From Nitrobacteraceae bacterium AZCC 2146 (GTDB taxonomy: Bacteria; Pseudomonadota; Alphaproteobacteria; Rhizobiales; Xanthobacteraceae), in contig JBAGRP010000001.1 of assembly GCA_036924855.1 (NCBI GenBank), forward strand, positions 806,001-870,000: a stretch of 64,000 bases of DNA, in the 5' to 3' direction. Below the pieces are notes generated by a model. That model did no database searches. It worked only from the letters and a program-made list of their open reading frames with translations, and was not told the origin of the DNA. Positions 16,238 through 25,473 of the stretch are shown piece by piece (within the stretch, counting starts at the first letter, position 1; each line of letters opens with the position of its first letter). A program made the position numbers and the translations under genes.

Positions 16238-18354
16238 GCGAGGCGCTCACCATAGTCCCGGCGGCGCCTTCGCGCCGTTGGCGGCGACTGAAGCTGGCAG
16301 CGGCGATGACCGCCGTTGCCGGAGCGGTGTTCGTTGGTGGCTGTGCAGCATGGGTGATCTCGCTTGGCCCGTTGCCACTGGCGCAGGCCAAGCAGATCTC
16401 CACCACTGTTGTCGATCGCAACGGAAAACTGTTGCGCGCTTATGCGATGGCCGACGGCCGCTGGCGACTACCGGTCAATGCGAAGACATCGGTCGATCCC
16501 GGCTATCTCGATCTGCTGCTGGGCTATGAGGATCGCCGCTTCCGCTCGCATCTCGGTGTCGATCCGCTGGCACTCGGCCGCGCCGCGCTGCAACTGGTGA
16601 CGCGCGGCCACATCGTCTCCGGCGGCTCGACCATCACCATGCAGCTGGCGCGATTGCTGGAGCCACGGCAGCAACGCTCCGTTATCGCAAAGCTGCGCCA
16701 GACCGTGCGCGCACTGCAGCTTGAGCGACAGCTCAGCAAGGACGAGATTCTCGACCTATATCTCGAACTGGCGCCGTTCGGCGGCAATCTGGAGGGCATC
16801 CGCGCGGCGTCGATCGCCTATTTCGGCAAGGAGCCGAAGCGGCTGTCGCTGGCGGAAGCGGCGCTGCTGGTGGCGCTACCGCAGTCGCCGGAAACCCGAA
16901 GGCTGGATCGCCACCCCGGCACGGCCCGCGTTGCGCGTGACCGCGTGCTTGATCGCATGGTGCATGAGGGCAGGGTGTCCGCCGCCGACGCCATGCAGGC
17001 GAAAGCGGTAATGGTGCCGAAATTGCGCAAGCCGATGCCGGTGCTGGCGCCGCATTCCGCCGACCAGGCAACATCGCTCATGAAGCACACGCCGATCATC
17101 AAGCTGACGCTCGACGCCGGCATTCAGCGCGCGCTTGAAGCCTTGGCCCGCGACCGCGCGGCAGCGCTCGGCGCGAACATCTCGATCGGCATCATTGCCG
17201 TCGACAACGACAGCGGCGATGTGCTCGCCCATGTCGGCTCGCCGGATTATTTCGACGACCGCCGCGCCGGACAGGTCGACATGACCCGCGCGGTGCGCTC
17301 GCCCGGTTCGACGCTGAAACCCTTCATCTACGGCCTCGCTTTCGAGGACGGCTTTGTGCATCCGGACAGCCTGATCGAGGATCGGCCGATCCGCTTCGGC
17401 TCTTACGCGCCGGAGAATTTCGACATGACGTTCCAGGGCACGGTGCCGGTGCGCAAGGCGCTGCAATTGTCATTGAACGTGCCGGCCATCGCGCTGCTCG
17501 ATCGCGTTGGCGCCAGCCGGCTATCGTCAAGGTTGAAGCAAGCCGGCGGCAATCTGGTACTGCCGAAGGACGAGGCTCCTGGCCTCGCCATGGGCCTCGG
17601 CGGTGTCGGCGTGACACTGCGAGATTTGGTGCAGCTCTATACCGGCCTTGCGCGTAACGGCAGCGCAAAGCCGTTGCGCGAGATCATGCAGGCCAGTGGC
17701 GGCGACGATCGCGAGCCGATGCGGCTGATGGATCCGGTCGCTGCCTGGCAGGTCGGTAATGTGCTGATGGGTACGCCACCACCGGAGAACGCCGCGCATA
17801 ACCGGATCGCGTTCAAGACCGGCACCAGCTACGGCTACCGCGACGCCTGGTCGGTGGGTTTCGACGGCCGGATGACCATAGGTGTCTGGGTCGGCCGTCC
17901 CGACGGTGCGCCGGTGCCCGGACTGGTCGGTCGTACCGCGGCGGCGCCGATCCTGTTCGATGCCTTCGCCCGCACCGGCCGGCTGCCGGCGCCGTTGCCG
18001 AAGGCGCCCAGAGGTACATTGATCGCCAGCAACGCCAAATTACCGCTGCCGCTGCGGCGATTTCGCCCGTTCGGAGAGCTGATCCGGACCGGCAACGAGC
18101 AGGCGCTGCATATCCAGTTTCCGCTCAACGGCTCCCGGATCGACGCCAGTTCAGGCGAAAATCAGCTGTCGGCGCTGCCGGTAAAGGTCGCCGGCGGCGT
18201 GCTGCCAATGACCATGCTGGTCAATGGGGTGGCGGTGGGCGAGATCGACGGCCGCCGCCAGCGCCTCATCGATCCGCCCGGTCCGGGCTTCGTCCGGCTC
18301 ACCGTGATGGACGCCATGGGCGCCGCGGACACAGTTGTGGTCAGAATTCAATAA
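16234..18354 (+). CDS. pbpC: Penicillin-binding protein 1C
   Basis: 706 residues. One N-terminal membrane helix (about 22-45), a GT51 peptidoglycan glycosyltransferase domain with the catalytic Glu99 in EDRRF and the GGSTITMQLARLL motif, then a transpeptidase domain with Ser359 in STLK, SLN near 411-413, and K528-T-G. The last part resembles the PBP1c C-terminal domain (BiPBP_C). It polymerises and crosslinks cell wall in the periplasm. The ATG overlaps the macroglobulin stop, so the two are translated together; the known logic is that the trap protein guards the periplasm where PBP1c repairs breaches. Confidence 0.95.
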   Translation: MSEALTIVPAAPSRRWRRLKLAAAMTAVAGAVFVGGCAAWVISLGPLPLAQAKQISTTVVDRNGKLLRAYAMADGRWRLPVNAKTSVDPGYLDLLLGYEDRRFRSHLGVDPLALGRAALQLVTRGHIVSGGSTITMQLARLLEPRQQRSVIAKLRQTVRALQLERQLSKDEILDLYLELAPFGGNLEGIRAASIAYFGKEPKRLSLAEAALLVALPQSPETRRLDRHPGTARVARDRVLDRMVHEGRVSAADAMQAKAVMVPKLRKPMPVLAPHSADQATSLMKHTPIIKLTLDAGIQRALEALARDRAAALGANISIGIIAVDNDSGDVLAHVGSPDYFDDRRAGQVDMTRAVRSPGSTLKPFIYGLAFEDGFVHPDSLIEDRPIRFGSYAPENFDMTFQGTVPVRKALQLSLNVPAIALLDRVGASRLSSRLKQAGGNLVLPKDEAPGLAMGLGGVGVTLRDLVQLYTGLARNGSAKPLREIMQASGGDDREPMRLMDPVAAWQVGNVLMGTPPPENAAHNRIAFKTGTSYGYRDAWSVGFDGRMTIGVWVGRPDGAPVPGLVGRTAAAPILFDAFARTGRLPAPLPKAPRGTLIASNAKLPLPLRRFRPFGELIRTGNEQALHIQFPLNGSRIDASSGENQLSALPVKVAGGVLPMTMLVNGVAVGEIDGRRQRLIDPPGPGFVRLTVMDAMGAADTVVVRIQ

Positions 18355-18404
18355 GGCAGAGCTAACTGGTTGTCCGCGCGGCAGTTTCAGCGTATGCGAC
18401 AATC

Positions 18405-20153
18405 ATGGCCGATACCTATGCAAGACCCCGCTTTGGCGCGCCGCGCGAGCCGAAAACCCGAGTTAATCCGGGCAGCGGACTGGTGCGCGTACTCGATTTC
18501 GTCACCTCCGGCCACACCCGCGCAGTCGCGTTCCTGACGATCTGCGGATTGCTGTTCTTCCTGCCGGGTTTTTTCAACATTCCGCCGATCGATCGCGACG
18601 AACCGCGCTTCGCCCAGGCCACCAAGCAGATGGTCGAAACCAGCGATTTCGTCGATATCCGCTTTCAGGACGAGGTCCGCTACAAGAAGCCGGTCGGCAT
18701 CTACTGGCTGCAGTCCGCCGTGGTCGAGACCGCCACCAAACTTGGCCTGCCGCGGGCCGAAGTCCGCATCTGGCTGTATCGTGTGCCCTCGCTGATCGGC
18801 GCCATCGGCGCGGTGCTGCTGACGTACTGGACCGCTCTGGCTTTCGTGACGCGGCGCGGGGCGGTGCTGGCCGGGCTGATCATGTGCAGCTCGGTGCTGC
18901 TCGGCGTTGAGGCGCGGCTCGCCAAGACCGACGCCATGCTGCTGCTCACCGTGGTCGCGGTAATGGGAGCAATGGCGCGTATCTATCTGGCCTGGCAACG
19001 CGGCGAAGAAGAAGAATCCGAGCGTTCGGCCTGGGCCGAGCCCGCGGTCTTCTGGACCGCTATGGCCGGCGGCATACTGCTCAAGGGGCCGCTGATCCTG
19101 ATGTTCGTGGTACTGACCATCCTCGCGCTGGCGATCCTTGATCGCTCGGCGGCCTGGCTGTGGCGGTTGCGGCCAGCGATTGGCGTGGTGTGGACGCTGC
19201 TGCTGGTGCTGCCGTGGTTCGTCGCGATCTACCTGAAGTCGGGCGAGTCGTTCTTTTCCAACTCGCTCGGCGGCGACATGCTGAGCAAGCTTGCCGCCCA
19301 GGAATCCCACGGTGCGCCTCCGGGCGTTTATTTCCTGCTGTTCTGGGTGACGTTCTGGCCCGGCGCGCCGCTGGCCGGCATGGCGGCCCCGGCGATCTGG
19401 CGCGCGCGGCGCGAGCCCGGCGCGCAATATCTGCTGGCCTGGCTGGTGCCGTCCTGGATCGTGTTTGAAGTGGTCATGACCAAGCTGCCGCACTACGTGC
19501 TGCCGCTGTATCCCGCGATCGCGATCCTGATCGTCGGCGCACTGGAGCGGCGCGTGCTGTCGCGCTCATGGCTGATGCGCGGCGCAGCGTGGTGGTTCGT
19601 GATCCCCGCCTGCACCTCCGTGATTGCCGTGGTCGCGGCCATCACGCTGACCCGGCAACCGGTATTTCTGGCGTGGCCGTTCGTGGCGGCAGCGCTGATC
19701 TTCGGGCTGTTCGCGTGGTGGATGTATGACGACAACCGCGCCGAACGCTCATTGCTGAACGCTGCCGTGGCCGCATTGTTTCTCAGTGCGTCGTTCTACG
19801 GCATCGTCGTGCCGGCGCTGACGCCGCTGTTTCCGAGTTCTGAAATCGCGCGCGCGCTGCGCAACGTCGTCTGCGTCGGACCGAAGGCCGCGGCCGCCGG
19901 CTATCATGAGCCCAGCCTGGTGTTCATGACCGGCACCTCGACGGTTCTGACCGACGGTTCCGGCGCCGCCGACTTCCTCGGCCAGGGCAGGTGCCGCTTT
20001 GCGCTGGTGGAAGCGCGTTCGGAACGCAATTTTGCGCAGCGCGCCGAGGCGATCGGCCTGCGCTACAACGTGGCGACGCGCATCGAGGGATATAACTTCT
20101 CGCAGGGCCGGGCGATTTCGGTAGCGATCTATCGCTCCGAAGGTACCGAGTAA
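18405..20153 (+). CDS. GT39/ArnT-like glycolipid glycosyltransferase
   Basis: 582 residues with about twelve membrane helices. The first periplasmic loop holds DRDEPRF (residues 63-69), the catalytic acidic motif of GT39/GT83 enzymes (ArnT, rhizobial Rgt proteins, PMTs), followed by YKKPVGIYWLQ as in ArnT relatives. Such enzymes move a sugar from a polyprenyl phosphate donor to lipid A or LPS core in the periplasm. It starts a four-gene run with PAP2, GT2 and LAB_N genes, the last of which would make or handle the donor. Bradyrhizobial lipid A is known to carry mannose, and rhizobial lipid A galacturonate; which sugar applies here cannot be read from sequence. Confidence 0.85.
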   Translation: MADTYARPRFGAPREPKTRVNPGSGLVRVLDFVTSGHTRAVAFLTICGLLFFLPGFFNIPPIDRDEPRFAQATKQMVETSDFVDIRFQDEVRYKKPVGIYWLQSAVVETATKLGLPRAEVRIWLYRVPSLIGAIGAVLLTYWTALAFVTRRGAVLAGLIMCSSVLLGVEARLAKTDAMLLLTVVAVMGAMARIYLAWQRGEEEESERSAWAEPAVFWTAMAGGILLKGPLILMFVVLTILALAILDRSAAWLWRLRPAIGVVWTLLLVLPWFVAIYLKSGESFFSNSLGGDMLSKLAAQESHGAPPGVYFLLFWVTFWPGAPLAGMAAPAIWRARREPGAQYLLAWLVPSWIVFEVVMTKLPHYVLPLYPAIAILIVGALERRVLSRSWLMRGAAWWFVIPACTSVIAVVAAITLTRQPVFLAWPFVAAALIFGLFAWWMYDDNRAERSLLNAAVAALFLSASFYGIVVPALTPLFPSSEIARALRNVVCVGPKAAAAGYHEPSLVFMTGTSTVLTDGSGAADFLGQGRCRFALVEARSERNFAQRAEAIGLRYNVATRIEGYNFSQGRAISVAIYRSEGTE

Positions 20154-20999
20154 ATGTCCGCGGTCCCGACCACGGAAGCAGCCTCCGGCTATCTGTCCCG
20201 CTTGATCGGATTTGTCGGGCTGTCGCTCGCGCAGCTCGTCCGCGCGCCGTCGCATTCACGCCGCGCCGAGGCCGGGCGCTTTTGGGCGCGACGTTCCCTC
20301 GCGCTCGGAGCGGTCACAGTGATGGTCATCATCGCGCTGATGTACGCGCTCGATGCCTTCGAGATCGGCCTGATGCCCGCGCGCGGCACCACCTGGCTGT
20401 GGCCTGTGCGGATCCTGACCGACTTCGGCAAATCGAGCTATGTGTTGTGGACGCTGTTCGCGATCCTGATCATGCTGGCGCTGCTGGCGCCGCGCTTGCG
20501 CGGCATGTCGCGGTCGCTGCTGATCAGTTTTGGCACGCGCATCCAGTACATCTTTCTGGCGGTGATGGTGTCAGTGCTTGCAGGTGAAATCATCAAGGGC
20601 ATCGTCGGCCGCGGCCGGCCGTTCGTCGGCGGCGTGGCCAATCCGTTCAATTTTTCGCATTTCGCCTGGAGCGAGGCCTATGCCAGCTTTCCCTCCGGCC
20701 ATGCCACCACCAGCTTTGCGCTGGCCTTCGCGGTTTCCGCGGTGTGGCCGCGGCTGCGCGTGGCGATGTTCGGTTATGCGCTCATCATCATCGCGACCCG
20801 GCTCGTGCTGCTGGCGCATCATCCGAGTGATGTGGTCGCCGGTGCGCTGACCGGCGTGATCGGCGCCATGGCGGTACGGTACTGGTTTGCTGCCCGCCAT
20901 CTGGCCTTCACGATCCACAGCGACGGCACCATCGATCCGCTTCCCGGGCCGGCACCGGGCCATCTCAAAAGGGTTGCCCGCGAGGCCTTCGCCCCATAA
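20154..20999 (+). CDS. PAP2-family membrane phosphatase
   Basis: 281 residues, about six membrane helices. The three PAP2 motifs are present: KGIVGRGRPF (K148), FPSGHATTSFA (179-189), and RLVLLAHHPSDVVAG further on, giving the His nucleophile and phosphate-binding Lys/Arg. Family members dephosphorylate undecaprenyl pyrophosphate, phosphatidate or lipid A (LpxE/LpxT-like). The ATG follows the GT39 stop with no gap. In this operon a role in recycling the polyprenyl carrier or trimming lipid A phosphates is likely but inferred. Confidence 0.88.
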   Translation: MSAVPTTEAASGYLSRLIGFVGLSLAQLVRAPSHSRRAEAGRFWARRSLALGAVTVMVIIALMYALDAFEIGLMPARGTTWLWPVRILTDFGKSSYVLWTLFAILIMLALLAPRLRGMSRSLLISFGTRIQYIFLAVMVSVLAGEIIKGIVGRGRPFVGGVANPFNFSHFAWSEAYASFPSGHATTSFALAFAVSAVWPRLRVAMFGYALIIIATRLVLLAHHPSDVVAGALTGVIGAMAVRYWFAARHLAFTIHSDGTIDPLPGPAPGHLKRVAREAFAP

Positions 21000-21056
21000 G
21001 AAGCGGACTCCGCGAGCCCCGCCGGCGGCCAAGTTCCCGCGGCAGCGCCTTCAACC

Positions 21057-21815
21057 ATGAGCCCTGATTTGTCATCTCTCGAGGCAGCCCCTGTCGATGT
21101 TTCCATTGTCGTGCCCGTGCGCAACGAGCAGGACAATGTTGCGCCCCTGATCGCCGAGATCACGGCAGCGCTCAACGGCCGCTGGGCTTACGAAATCATC
21201 TACGTCAATGACGGCTCCACCGATGCGACGCCGCAGCGGCTGTCCGACCTGATGAAGCAGCGCGCCAACTTGCGCCGCATCGATCACGCCAAATCATCGG
21301 GCCAGTCGGCGGCGGTGCGTACCGGCGTCCGCGCCGCGCGCGGCGCCATCGTCGCGACGCTGGATGGCGACGGCCAGAATAATCCTGCGTTTCTGCCCGG
21401 CCTGATTGCCGCAATCCAGGCGGGCGATGGCCGCGTTGGGCTTGCCGCCGGACAGCGCGTCGGCCGCAAGGATACCGGCTTCAAGAAGATGCAGTCGAAG
21501 ATCGCCAATGGCGTGCGCAAGGCGATTCTGAGCGACGGCACCCGCGACACCGGCTGCGGCCTCAAGGCGTTCCGCCGCGATGTGTTCTTGTCGATGCCAT
21601 ATTTCGATGGTCTGCATCGCTTCCTGCCGGCGCTGGTGCGCCGCGAGGGGTTTGACATCGCCTATGTCGATGTCATCGACCGCCCGCGCCATTCCGGCGT
21701 CTCGAACTACGGCTTCTTCGACCGGCTCTGGATCGGCATCATGGATCTCGCCGGGGTGTGGTGGCTGATCCGCCGCAAGCGTTCGACGCCGGTCGCAACC
21801 GAGATAAAATCATGA
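21057..21815 (+). CDS. GT2 polyprenyl-phosphate glycosyltransferase (DPM1/RgtE-like)
   Basis: 252 residues with a GT-A fold: VSIVVPVRNEQDNV, NDGSTDAT (D52 in the first nucleotide-binding motif), and the DxD at 103-105 (LDGDGQNNP), then TGCGLKAFRRDVF and a C-terminal amphipathic segment rather than two helices. This matches dolichol-phosphate mannose synthase-like enzymes, which charge a polyprenyl phosphate with a sugar for the membrane transferase upstream; RgtE of Rhizobium does this with galacturonate. The stop overlaps the next start as ATGA, indicating a tight functional pairing. Confidence 0.88.
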   Translation: MSPDLSSLEAAPVDVSIVVPVRNEQDNVAPLIAEITAALNGRWAYEIIYVNDGSTDATPQRLSDLMKQRANLRRIDHAKSSGQSAAVRTGVRAARGAIVATLDGDGQNNPAFLPGLIAAIQAGDGRVGLAAGQRVGRKDTGFKKMQSKIANGVRKAILSDGTRDTGCGLKAFRRDVFLSMPYFDGLHRFLPALVRREGFDIAYVDVIDRPRHSGVSNYGFFDRLWIGIMDLAGVWWLIRRKRSTPVATEIKS

Positions 21816-22150
21816 TCATCCACTACGGCCAGGCGCTGGGCGACTATCTGTACGATGTGTTCGTCGCCAAATTCGATTTCTGGCTCGCTTTCGGCCTCGT
21901 TGCGCAACTGCTGTTCACCGCGCGCTTCCTGGTGCAATGGATCTCCAGCGAACGCGCCGGCAACAGCGTCGTGCCGATGTCGTTCTGGTTCTTCTCCATG
22001 GGCGGCGGATTGATGACGCTGGTCTATGGCGTGGTGAAACGCGAGCCGGTGATTATCATCGGACAGGCCATGGCGACGTTCGTCTACATCCGTAACATCA
22101 TGCTGATCGTCAAGAACCACGCCAGCGGTTCAAAGACGCTGGATCGCTGA
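21812..22150 (+). CDS. Small LAB_N (lipid A biosynthesis N-terminal-like) membrane protein
   Basis: 112 residues with about three membrane helices. The conserved region FTARFLVQWISSERAGNSVV matches the LAB_N domain, otherwise found at the N-terminus of some lipid A-disaccharide synthase proteins or as a free small protein. A free copy beside a GT2 suggests it anchors or flips the sugar-charged lipid, but no activity is established. The ATG shares bases with the GT2 stop (ATGA). It ends three bases from the convergent Na/Pi gene. Confidence 0.82.
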   Translation: MIIHYGQALGDYLYDVFVAKFDFWLAFGLVAQLLFTARFLVQWISSERAGNSVVPMSFWFFSMGGGLMTLVYGVVKREPVIIIGQAMATFVYIRNIMLIVKNHASGSKTLDR

Positions 22151-22153
22151 ACG

Positions 22154-23848
22154 CTACCTTGGCGATGATTGCGCAGTCGGGCTCGACAGCGCTAGCGGCT
22201 CGATCGCCGCAGCCTTCGCTACCGGCAGTTCGCCGGCGGCATCGAGCACAGGATAGGCCACCGAGCAGATGTGCGAATGAATCCGCCGGAGATCGCGCAG
22301 CACATCAAGGTGCAATGACGTGGTCTCGATGGTCTCGGGGCGGCCTTCGCGCAGCCGGTCGAGATGGCGTTCGGTCGCGGCCAGTTCGGCGTTGCGTAGC
22401 GAGCCTTTTTCTGCGAGCAACTTGCGCGCCTCGTTGACATCGCCGGACATGAACACGCCGAACGCCATCCGCAGCGAGTCCATGGTGCGCTTGTGGAAGG
22501 CCGACAGTTCTTCCGCGCCTTCTGGAGAGAACTGGAAGCGGCGCTTGATCTTCTTCGTGGCGAGTTCGCTCAGATTCTTGTCGATGATGTCGCCGATATG
22601 CTCGAGATTGATCGCGAAGGAAATGATCTCCATGGCGCGATGGCCCTCGCGCTCGTCGAGGCTCCCGCGTGTCAGCTTGGTCAAATACAATTTGATCGCC
22701 TCGTCGAGGCTGTCGACATGGTTGTCCATCCGCGACACCTGATCGACCAGCGCGCGATCGTTGCTCATCAGCGCCGCCATCACCTTGCGCAGCATCACTT
22801 CAACGAGATCGCCCATGTGCAGCGTTTCGCGCGCGGCATCGGCCAGTGCCAGCGAAGGCGTCTCCAGCGCGCTCTCGTCGAGATAGCGCGGCCGGGCAGG
22901 ATCGGCCTCCAGAACGCGATTGGGAAAAAAGCTCTTCAGGAGCCGCGCCTGGCTGTCGAGCAGGCCGATGAAGAGGATGGCGGTAGCGACATTGAAGGCG
23001 ATGTGAAACGCCGCGGTCATCTTCGCCAGATCGAGCTGCCATTCCTGCATCAGGTCGGCGATCGGATGCAGGAACGGCGCCACCAGCAGGACACCGACCA
23101 AGCGGTTCAGGAGGTTGCCATAAGGCAGCCGGTAGCTCGCAGGATTGTCGCGACGCGCGCCTTCGAACACGGGGTTGATCGCGCTGCCGAGATTGGCGCC
23201 GAGCACCAGCGCCAGCGCCGCATAGGGCGAGATGAAGTGCGCATAGGCCAGCGACATGATCAGCAGCACGGTGGCGACGCTTGAATGCACCGCCCAGGTC
23301 ACGATCGCGCCGAGAATGATGCACAGCACGGGATCGCCGGTGATGGCGCCCATGAAGACGCGCATGCCCGGCGCGTTCTCCGCCGGCGCCAGCGTATCGA
23401 GCAGGATATGCAGCGCCAGCAGCATCAGGCCGAGGCCGATGGAGACGCGGCCGAGATCCTTGATCCGCGACCGCGCGCCGGTGCGGAATGCGAGCAGGCC
23501 GATGATGAAGAGGACGGGCGCTGCCGCCGACATATTGAACGACAGCAGCTGCACGATCAGGGTGGTGCCGACATTGGCGCCGAGCATGATCGCCAGCGCG
23601 GGGACCAGGCTCACCAGCCCTTCGGCGGTGAACGAACTGGTGATCAGCGCCGTTGCAGTGCTGCTCTGGAGCAGGGCGGTCATTCCGATGCCGGCCGCGA
23701 AGGCGGCAAAGCGGTTTTTCAGCGCCCGCGCCAGCGTCAGTCGCAGATCCGAGCCGAAGGCCCGCAGGATGCCGCTCTGGACCATGTGCAGGCCCCACAG
23801 CAGCAGCGCTACGCCGCCCATCAGGTCGAGCAGTACAATGCTTCCCAT
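22154..23848 (-). CDS. Na/Pi cotransporter family protein with PhoU-like tail
   Basis: 564 residues. The first 330 form two repeats of membrane helices with the family signatures LLQSSTATALIT and GANVGTT, then HSSVATVLLIM and LGANLGSAIN in the second repeat. The last 200 residues are helical and PhoU-like (VDSLDEAIKLYLTKL, EHIGDIIDKNLSELA). It imports phosphate with sodium, or in some bacteria signals phosphate status. ATG at 23848. It is convergent with the glycolipid operon with almost no gap. Confidence 0.9.
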   Translation of the reverse strand: MGSIVLLDLMGGVALLLWGLHMVQSGILRAFGSDLRLTLARALKNRFAAFAAGIGMTALLQSSTATALITSSFTAEGLVSLVPALAIMLGANVGTTLIVQLLSFNMSAAAPVLFIIGLLAFRTGARSRIKDLGRVSIGLGLMLLALHILLDTLAPAENAPGMRVFMGAITGDPVLCIILGAIVTWAVHSSVATVLLIMSLAYAHFISPYAALALVLGANLGSAINPVFEGARRDNPASYRLPYGNLLNRLVGVLLVAPFLHPIADLMQEWQLDLAKMTAAFHIAFNVATAILFIGLLDSQARLLKSFFPNRVLEADPARPRYLDESALETPSLALADAARETLHMGDLVEVMLRKVMAALMSNDRALVDQVSRMDNHVDSLDEAIKLYLTKLTRGSLDEREGHRAMEIISFAINLEHIGDIIDKNLSELATKKIKRRFQFSPEGAEELSAFHKRTMDSLRMAFGVFMSGDVNEARKLLAEKGSLRNAELAATERHLDRLREGRPETIETTSLHLDVLRDLRRIHSHICSVAYPVLDAAGELPVAKAAAIEPLALSSPTAQSSPR

Positions 23849-23954
23849 GATTGTCCGTTCTGAAATTGACTCGAAGGGACAAAGCTATGCCGATCCGGGC
23901 GCGGATCAATCATTTTGTTGCGGTGCCGCGAAATTGTGGCGCGGCTGGGGAAGG

Positions 23955-25148
23955 CTACGCCGCGTTGAAAGCCGCAAAGCCACGCGCCAGGTCGGCCTTG
24001 AGATCATCGACGCTTTCCAGGCCGATATGCAGCCGCAAGGTCGGGCCGCCCGGCGCCCACGGCGTGGCGCTGCGATAGGTCGCGCAGTCGAATGGAATCA
24101 CCAGGCTCTCGAAGCCGCCCCATGAATAGCCCATGCCGAACAATTGCACGGTGTCGAGCAGGGCATCGACGGCCTTCTGCGACGCGGGCTTCAGCACGAT
24201 GCTGAACAGTCCGGAGGCGCCCGTAAAGTCGCGCTTCCAGATCGCGTGGCCCGGATGGCTTTCCAGTCCGGGGTGCAGAACCTCGAGGACTTCCGGGCGC
24301 GTCGCGAGCCAGCGCGCCATTTCGAGTCCGGAATTCTGGTGATGCGCGAGCCGCACCGCTAGCGTGCGCAGGCCGCGCAACGCGAGAAACACGTCATCCG
24401 GTCCGGCGCAGACGCCGAGCAGCCTGATGCCTTCGCTGACCAGCGGCCAGGCCGTTTCGTTCGCCGAGATGGTGCCGAACATGATATCGGAATGGCCGCC
24501 GATATATTTGGTGGCCGCCTGCAGGCTGATATCGACACCCTGCTCGAGCGAGCGGTGATACAGCGGCGTCGCCCAGGTGTTGTCATCGATCACCAGCGCG
24601 CCATGCGCATGCGCGACGGCGGCTATGGCGGGAATGTCAGGCATTTCGAAGGATTGCGAGCCGGGCGCTTCGACCATCACGACGCGGGTGTTGGGCTTGA
24701 TCAGTGCTGCGATGCCGGCGCCGATCAAGGGATCGAAAAAAGTGGTCTCGACGCCGTAGCGCGTGAGCATGCCGTTGCAGAAATTCCGCGTCGGCCGATA
24801 GGCATTGTCGCAGACCAGCAGGTGATCGCCGGCCTTCAGCACCGACAGCAAGGCCGTGGAGATCGCCGACAGGCCGGAGGGCACCAGGCCGACGCCCGCG
24901 CAGCTTGGGCCTTCCAGCGCCATCAGCGCTTCCTGCAGCGCCTTGGTGGTCGGGGTGCCGTGGCGGCCATACTGGAACTCGCCGCGATGCGCATGCAGGG
25001 CGTCGGCGTTCGGATACAGCACGGTGGATCCGCGCACCACCGGCGGATTTACAAAGCCCTTTTGAGCCGCGGTGTCGCGGCCGGCGGTGACGAGCGCGGT
25101 TTCGATATCGAGCGATGTGGTGCCGTGGTTATGGTTCAAAACAGTCAT
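23955..25148 (-). CDS. metC: Cystathionine beta-lyase (Cys/Met PLP enzyme)
   Basis: 397 residues of the Cys/Met metabolism PLP family. The Schiff-base lysine is K214 in AATKYIGGHSDIMFG, with the PLP-stacking segment VPSGLSAISTALL and the substrate-binding YGRHGTPTTKALQ upstream. It splits cystathionine to homocysteine, pyruvate and ammonia in methionine synthesis; a related sulphur lyase cannot be ruled out. Start: ATG at 25148 with GGCGG upstream; a frame open further upstream has no coding look. Divergent from aapJQMP and near cysK, giving a sulphur amino-acid setting. Confidence 0.88.
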   Translation of the reverse strand: MTVLNHNHGTTSLDIETALVTAGRDTAAQKGFVNPPVVRGSTVLYPNADALHAHRGEFQYGRHGTPTTKALQEALMALEGPSCAGVGLVPSGLSAISTALLSVLKAGDHLLVCDNAYRPTRNFCNGMLTRYGVETTFFDPLIGAGIAALIKPNTRVVMVEAPGSQSFEMPDIPAIAAVAHAHGALVIDDNTWATPLYHRSLEQGVDISLQAATKYIGGHSDIMFGTISANETAWPLVSEGIRLLGVCAGPDDVFLALRGLRTLAVRLAHHQNSGLEMARWLATRPEVLEVLHPGLESHPGHAIWKRDFTGASGLFSIVLKPASQKAVDALLDTVQLFGMGYSWGGFESLVIPFDCATYRSATPWAPGGPTLRLHIGLESVDDLKADLARGFAAFNAA

Positions 25149-25473
25149 GGATCCGCCGTTGGTCTGAGCACATTGTCGCAGCCAAATTGCGTCTGGATTG
25201 TCCAGAGGGCGGGATGGCTCGGGTTTCCTACTAACAGGACACAGAAGATCGTCGTCAACCCCTTGACCCGGCTCGCTGATCGGCCTGAGATGCGGGTCAG
25301 TCATCCAGTCGCCGCATGTTGAGGGGCCTGCCGCGAATTTCGACCTGTTGCCTGTTCGGGGCGCCCGCTTTGGCGGCGGGGCGGGACTTGCGATGGCGAT
25401 GCGTAGCGGTAGGTTGGCCTCTGCAATGATCGCGATGATAGAAGAATTCCGGACGTCCTTGAAAGGCTTTGCC
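25149..25473. promoter_or_regulatory. metC / aapJ divergent intergenic region
   Basis: These 325 bases hold no gene. On the minus strand TTGACG (25258-25253) and TGTTAG (25236-25231) are 16 bases apart and make a plausible sigma-70 promoter for metC. I looked for a SAM-II type riboswitch before metC and did not find its conserved core. The aapJ promoter is not obvious. Confidence 0.4.

Noticed and set aside
25149..25473. SAM-II riboswitch before metC
   Set aside because: No conserved pseudoknot core or expected sequence is visible; only a plausible promoter.
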